Positions 60,643 through 64,000 of a stretch of 64,000 nucleotides of DNA are shown here, one piece after another. Position 1 is the first letter of the stretch. Every line of letters starts with the position of its first letter. Both the position numbers and the translations under genes were made by a program. This DNA is from Clostridia bacterium (GTDB lineage Bacteria; Bacillota; Clostridia; Oscillospirales; Acutalibacteraceae). The notes beneath the pieces were generated by a model. The model made no database searches. It was not told the DNA's origin and was given only the letters and a program-made list of their open reading frames with translations. The stretch is taken from NCBI GenBank assembly GCA_017521125.1, contig JAFXDV010000010.1:86093-150092 (forward strand). The letters run 5' to 3'.

Positions 60643-60920
60643 AAGCCAAAGCAATCAAGCCCGAATCAGATTTTGGGATAAGGATTTAACGCTGTGGCTT
60701 TGTTAAAATACTCGCAAATCCGTCAGGATTTGCTGTGTTTTGTGTCTCGCCCCATCATAAAATCCTTTTATCACAAAATTCTGCGACCTTAAAGGTGCGG
60801 TTTTTTGTGTGGATTTTGGTGAAGCGAAGCTCATAAGGCTAACGCCTATGGGCGACAATGAGCCGAAAGCTGCCGAAAAAACGCCCTTTAAGGCTGGTTT
60901 GGGCTTAATTGCTTTGGCTT
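60643..60920. repeat. 278-base element with terminal inverted repeats between pheS and pheT
   Basis: The ends AAGCCAAAGCAATCAAGCCC-type (60643-60662) and its complement (60901-60920) match at 19 of 20 bases. Inside are further hairpins, for example GCAAATCC/GGATTTGC (60714-60733). No gene was found in it. The right end includes the last bases of the pheS stop, and the left end is next to the pheT ribosome-binding site. It looks like a MITE or other palindromic insertion that the pheST message must pass; no clear target-site duplication is seen. Confidence 0.6.
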
Positions 60921-61938
60921 AAAACTGCTCAAGGAAGCGGACGTCGTTTTCGAAAAGCAAACGGATGTCGCTTATTTTGTAGCGTGTGATTGCAAGTCGG
61001 TCAATACCGATACCGAAAGCAAAGCCTGAATATACCTCAGGGTCAATGCCGCAACGGCGAAGAACGTTAGGATGTACCATACCTGCTCCTAAAATCTCAA
61101 TCCAACCGCTGCCCTTACAAACTCTACAACCCTTGCCGCCGCACTCTGAGCAGGAAACGTCAACCTCAACGCTGGGCTCGGTAAAGGGGAAGAAAGAAGG
61201 ACGGAACTTAACCTTGGTATCCTCTCCGTAAATCTCTTTTGCGAACTGCTCCAAAACTCCCTTTAAATCACACATAGTGATTCCCTTATCCACAACAAGA
61301 CCTTCCATCTGGTGGAAAACAGGGGAGTGTGTTGCGTCAACCTCATCGGCTCTGAAAACTCGGCCGGGGCAAACCATTTTAATAGGAGGCTTTCTCTGCT
61401 CCATAGTACGAATCTGCGCCGCAGAGGTCTGAGAACGAAGAATGGTGTTTTCGTTTAAAAAGAAGGTGTCCTGCATATCTCTTGCGGGATGGTCGGCAGG
61501 AACGTTTAGCGCCTCGAAGTTATAATAATCGGTTTCAACCTCAGGACCGTCAACAACGTCAAAGCCCATAGACTGAAAGATATCAATCAAATCGTTAAGT
61601 ACAATATTTATAGGATGAAGTCCACCTTGTTTTGTGGTTTTAGAGGGCATTGTAATATCCAAGGTTTCTTTTTGGAGTTTTTCGTTTAATGCCGCTTTTT
61701 TCATTTTTTCGCCTTGCTCTGCGATAGCTGCTTCAATAGAGCCTCTAACCTCGTTGGCAAGTTGTCCGATAACAGGACGCTCCTCGGCAGAAAGGCCGCC
61801 CATCTGCTTTAAAATAGCGGTAAGCTCACCCTTTTTACCTAAATATTTAACCCTTAATTCTTCAATTTCCTGTACGCTTTTTGCATTTTCAATAGCAAGC
61901 TGTGCAGTAGCTCGAATCTGCTCGAGTTGTTGTTTCAT
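60919..61938 (-). CDS. pheS: Phenylalanyl-tRNA synthetase alpha subunit
   Basis: 339 residues. N-terminal coiled-coil (~1-85), then class II synthetase core: [79 protein letters not shown] and [31 protein letters not shown] Cys-rich insert [17 protein letters not shown] is present, as in many firmicutes. ATG 61938 follows GGAGGT; the TTG at 61953 is not used. It is preceded by a T-box. Confidence 0.97.
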   Translation of the reverse strand: MKQQLEQIRATAQLAIENAKSVQEIEELRVKYLGKKGELTAILKQMGGLSAEERPVIGQLANEVRGSIEAAIAEQGEKMKKAALNEKLQKETLDITMPSKTTKQGGLHPINIVLNDLIDIFQSMGFDVVDGPEVETDYYNFEALNVPADHPARDMQDTFFLNENTILRSQTSAAQIRTMEQRKPPIKMVCPGRVFRADEVDATHSPVFHQMEGLVVDKGITMCDLKGVLEQFAKEIYGEDTKVKFRPSFFPFTEPSVEVDVSCSECGGKGCRVCKGSGWIEILGAGMVHPNVLRRCGIDPEVYSGFAFGIGIDRLAITRYKISDIRLLFENDVRFLEQF

Positions 61939-61957
61939 TTTTTCTACCTCCAAAAAA

Positions 61958-62216
61958 ATAACTTCGCCCCAATAAAAAGGGACGAAGTTTTAAATCAAAT
62001 TAAAATCTCCGCGGTACCACCCGCATTTTTGCCACAAGGAGCAAACACTCTGTCGGTCTGTAACGGAACCGTTCCGTCGCCGTCTACTCGAAAACCTTTA
62101 AACGACGCTGCTCAGAAGGGAACTTGGGCAAATCTCTTTATATCGCACTTTCAGCCGAGATGCGACTCTCTTTGAAAAAGAAAACTTGCTTACTTTTCTT
62201 CGTCACTGCATTTACA
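61958..62216 (-). promoter_or_regulatory. T-box riboswitch before pheST
   Basis: On the minus strand the leader ends in the T-box core GCGGGTGGTACCGCGG (62024-62009) followed by a terminator stem AACTTCGTCCC / GGGGCGAAGTT and seven or more T (61989-61960). Upstream stems include the start-region GCATCTCGGC/AAAGTGCG. A UUC triplet at 62122-62120 just before CTTCTGAGC fits a Phe specifier, though I could not model the fold. Uncharged tRNA-Phe should raise transcription of pheST. Confidence 0.9.
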
Positions 62217-62222
62217 ACACAT

Positions 62223-62251
62223 ACATAATAACACCAAAGGTGATTTTTTGC
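62223..62251 (-). promoter_or_regulatory. pheST operon promoter
   Basis: On the minus strand TTGCAA, 17 bases, TATTAT; the transcript would start near 62216 at the T-box leader. Confidence 0.7.
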
Positions 62252-62257
62252 AAGTGT

Positions 62258-63016
62258 TTATTTATACTTTTCTAAATACTCTTCCAAGCAAAGCCCTGAT
62301 GCCTTTATTGCTTTGGCATTTTCAGGTCCAACATAGCGATAATGCCAGGGTTCGTAAATAACTCCGGTTATTGCTTCCTTAGATTTTGGGTATCTCATTA
62401 TAAATCCGTAGTCCTGTGCGTGCTCGGAAAGCCAACGGAATTGAGCGGTGTTTTCAAAAGATTCCTCAACCGAGTTAAAGTCAATGGCAAGACCTAACTG
62501 ATGTTCGCTTGTCCAAGGTCTCGCAACAACCGTTGCTGCCTCGTCTTCTGCCTGCTCTTTTGAAAAACTCGGATTGTTAGCGAGAACACGCTGCACCTGA
62601 GCGTTGAAATTTGCAGTTTGGGTAGAGTTTCTTCTCCAAGGAGAAATAACCCAAAGCTTAACACCGTCCTTTAAGGCGGCTTGACACATAGCGTTAAGAT
62701 CCTCTATGGCACGGGAGTCAAATTTATAACCCTCGTTGGCAAAGCGAGTGTCAATTTGGGTAAGGTCGGGCATAAAGCCTTCTTCCAGCGGGTGCCAACC
62801 GTTTACAAGAACCATTTTCCAGGAATCGTCCTCTTCGACTGCCTCGCTGGAGGTTTCCTCCTCAGAGCTTTCAGGCTCGGAGGATGATTGGGGCAAATAC
62901 TCCACCTGAGAGGATGGCTCAGATGGGATCTCGATGGTGGGAAGGTCGCCTTTACAGGCAACAAGAGAAAGACAAAACACTATACATATAAATAAAGCAA
63001 AAAATTTTTTAAACAT
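62258..63016 (-). CDS. D-alanyl-D-alanine carboxypeptidase-like lipoprotein (M15B, VanY)
   Basis: 252 residues. Signal peptide with lipobox LSLVAC (C21), a Ser/Glu-rich linker (~25-65: QSSSEPESSEEETSSEAVEEDD), then the M15B peptidase: LWVISPWRRNSTQTANF, SEHQLGLAIDFN (zinc H-x6-D) and EPWHYRYVG (H). It trims D-Ala from peptidoglycan stem peptides. ATG 63016 follows GAGGAATTAAA; a longer frame upstream without a site is rejected. It is divergent from the next gene. Confidence 0.92.
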   Translation of the reverse strand: MFKKFFALFICIVFCLSLVACKGDLPTIEIPSEPSSQVEYLPQSSSEPESSEEETSSEAVEEDDSWKMVLVNGWHPLEEGFMPDLTQIDTRFANEGYKFDSRAIEDLNAMCQAALKDGVKLWVISPWRRNSTQTANFNAQVQRVLANNPSFSKEQAEDEAATVVARPWTSEHQLGLAIDFNSVEESFENTAQFRWLSEHAQDYGFIMRYPKSKEAITGVIYEPWHYRYVGPENAKAIKASGLCLEEYLEKYK

Positions 63017-63092
63017 TTTAATTCCTCTATTGTATTTTTTTAAATTTGTGATAAAATATTCTATACCTATAATATATAAGGAGATTATCGAG

Positions 63093-63635
63093 ATGTCAAG
63101 AGTTAAGTCCGAAGCTTTTTTGGCGGCAGAAGAAATAATCCAAATAGCAAACTTAAAAAAGGGTAATATATTAGTTGTAGGATGTTCCACAAGCGAGGTG
63201 CTTGGTAGTAAAATCGGCACCGACTCTTCTCCTGAGATTGCAAAGGAGCTTTTTGAGGGAATTTATGAAGCGGCAAACAAATACGGTGTTTATGTTGCGG
63301 CTCAGTGCTGTGAGCACTTAAATCGAGCAATTATTGTCGAGAAAGGTGCGGCGCCGCTATTGGAGGAGGTAAACGTCGTTCCTCAGCCAAAGGCAGGCGG
63401 CTCGTTTGCCACTACTGCATACAATACCTTTAAAGAACCTGTTGCGGTTGAAGAGATAAAAGCCGATGCAGGACTTGATATTGGCTTTACTATGATAGGA
63501 ATGCATATAAAAAAGGTTGCCGTTCCTGTCAGGCTTAAAAATAACCGTATCGGAGAGGCAACCGTGTTGGCCGCAAGAAGCAGACCTAAGTTCATTGGCG
63601 GCGAAAGAGCTATATATAACAAGGAAATGCTCTAA
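63093..63635 (+). CDS. UPF0340 / TIGR01440 family protein (YwlG-like)
   Basis: 180 residues: ILVVGCSTSEVLGSKIGTDSS, YGVYVAAQCCEHLNRAIIVEK, VVPQPKAGGSFATTAYNTFKEPVAVEEIKADAGLDIGFTMIGMHIKKVAVPVRL and RSRPKFIGGERAIYN. These define the DUF436/TIGR01440 family, whose members have a conserved Cys and His but no firmly known role. AAGGAG lies 9 bases before the ATG. Confidence 0.93.
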   Translation: MSRVKSEAFLAAEEIIQIANLKKGNILVVGCSTSEVLGSKIGTDSSPEIAKELFEGIYEAANKYGVYVAAQCCEHLNRAIIVEKGAAPLLEEVNVVPQPKAGGSFATTAYNTFKEPVAVEEIKADAGLDIGFTMIGMHIKKVAVPVRLKNNRIGEATVLAARSRPKFIGGERAIYNKEML

Positions 63636-63724
63636 AAAAATAGTGGCTTATTCTGTTTGAAACCACTACATTTTGTGTCCGTTTTTTTGCATAAAAATTT
63701 TTTGAAAAAATTGTAAAAAAGTGC

Positions 63725-63753
63725 TTGACAATGGGTTGTGTATGTGGTAATAT
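63725..63753 (+). promoter_or_regulatory. rRNA operon promoter
   Basis: TTGACA (63725-63730), 17 bases, TAATAT (63748-63753); TATAAT at 63751-63756 lies 20 bases away. It is ~210 bases upstream of the 16S gene. No gene is found in the 330-base gap 63636-63964; it is promoter and leader RNA. Confidence 0.8.
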
Positions 63754-63756
63754 AAT

Positions 63757-63964
63757 CAGGCGCCGCAAAAAGCGGAGCGAAAAAAAGATGAACCTTGAAA
63801 ATTAAACAACGACTAAGAAAAGAAATTGGACCCGACAATTTTGATGAGAAATCAAAGTAAATTAAGGACAAGATTTAAAGAGATGCGTCAGCATTAAAAG
63901 TCTTGAAAAAGAGCAGCAAATGTTCTGAAATAGATTTGAACGCCGAAAGGTGTTTAGATAGAAT
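63757..63964 (+). ncRNA. rRNA operon leader
   Basis: About 208 bases of transcribed leader, containing GCGCCGCAAAAAGCGGAGCG, ACCTTGAAAATTAAACAACG and a TTAAAGAGATGCG stretch, typical of the spacer sequences that fold with the 16S 3' flank for RNase III processing. Boundaries are estimates. Confidence 0.6.
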
Positions 63965-64000
63965 ATTTTAGAGAGTTTGATCCTGGCTCAGGACGAACGC
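63965..64000 (+). rRNA. 16S ribosomal RNA, 5' end (partial)
   Basis: AGAGTTTGATCCTGGCTCAG begins at 63972 and the sequence continues GACGAACGC to the window edge, the universal 5' end of bacterial 16S rRNA. E. coli position 1 corresponds to about 63965. The rest lies beyond the window. Confidence 0.95.

Noticed and set aside
62934..63092. N-terminal extension of the UPF0340 gene into the VanY gene
   Set aside because: AAGGAG just before 63093 marks the start; upstream codons overlap the divergent promoter and lipoprotein.

Overview
This is a chromosomal window around the replication origin of a low-to-moderate GC Gram-positive bacterium, most likely a member of the Clostridia and possibly an Oscillospirales-type gut anaerobe. 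The evidence is the cluster dnaA-dnaN-yaaA-recF-remB-gyrB-gyrA, Firmicute-specific genes (remB, ireB, trmK, rqcH, a T-box before pheST, a Noc-type ParB), strong AGGAGG ribosome-binding sites and frequent TTG/GTG starts. No phage, IS element or CRISPR array was seen. The family-level placement is inference.

Bases 1-12100 are accessory. They hold the end of a leucine-dehydrogenase-like gene, a LysR regulator divergent from an unusual in-frame fusion of an EamA transporter to an N-acyl-D-amino-acid deacylase, and a cell-envelope cluster. That cluster has an XRE/zinc-ribbon membrane regulator, a DUF1700-like protein, DUF4097, an ICMT-like methyltransferase, a membrane XRE protein and a PAP2-like protein. 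A GH3 glycosidase, a GT2 glycosyltransferase and rhamnulokinase follow.

Bases 12100-22800 are the origin block on the minus strand: tadA and a CPBP protease separated by two parS-like palindromes, then gyrA, gyrB, remB, recF, yaaA, dnaN and dnaA, with AT-rich DNA on both sides of dnaA. The usual rpmH-rnpA-yidC-jag block is not beside dnaA; a predicted metallopeptidase lipoprotein is there instead. Bases 24700-28500 carry two regulators and a nucleotidyltransferase/sugar-transferase pair.

Bases 28500-49600 are mostly plus strand. They carry trmL, the lower-glycolysis operon pgk-tpiA-gpmI, GTP-type PEP carboxykinase, rpsO and pnp with structured leaders, and several small genes. One small gene is a single-span membrane protein behind a perfect Gram-positive LexA (SOS) box. 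Then come rsmA (minus strand), mnmE-mnmG-rsmG, a Noc/ParB without ParA, a COG2509 flavoprotein, a prolyl-tRNA editing protein and TrkA/TrkH.

Bases 49600-63100 are minus-strand operons: a PLP decarboxylase with homoserine O-acetyltransferase, O-acetylhomoserine sulfhydrylase, pgeF-rqcH-trmK, a YhaM-like exonuclease, ireB, and T-box-controlled pheS-pheT. A 278 bp element with terminal inverted repeats lies between pheS and pheT. A VanY-type lipoprotein, a UPF0340 protein and an rRNA promoter running into the first 36 bases of 16S rRNA close the window.
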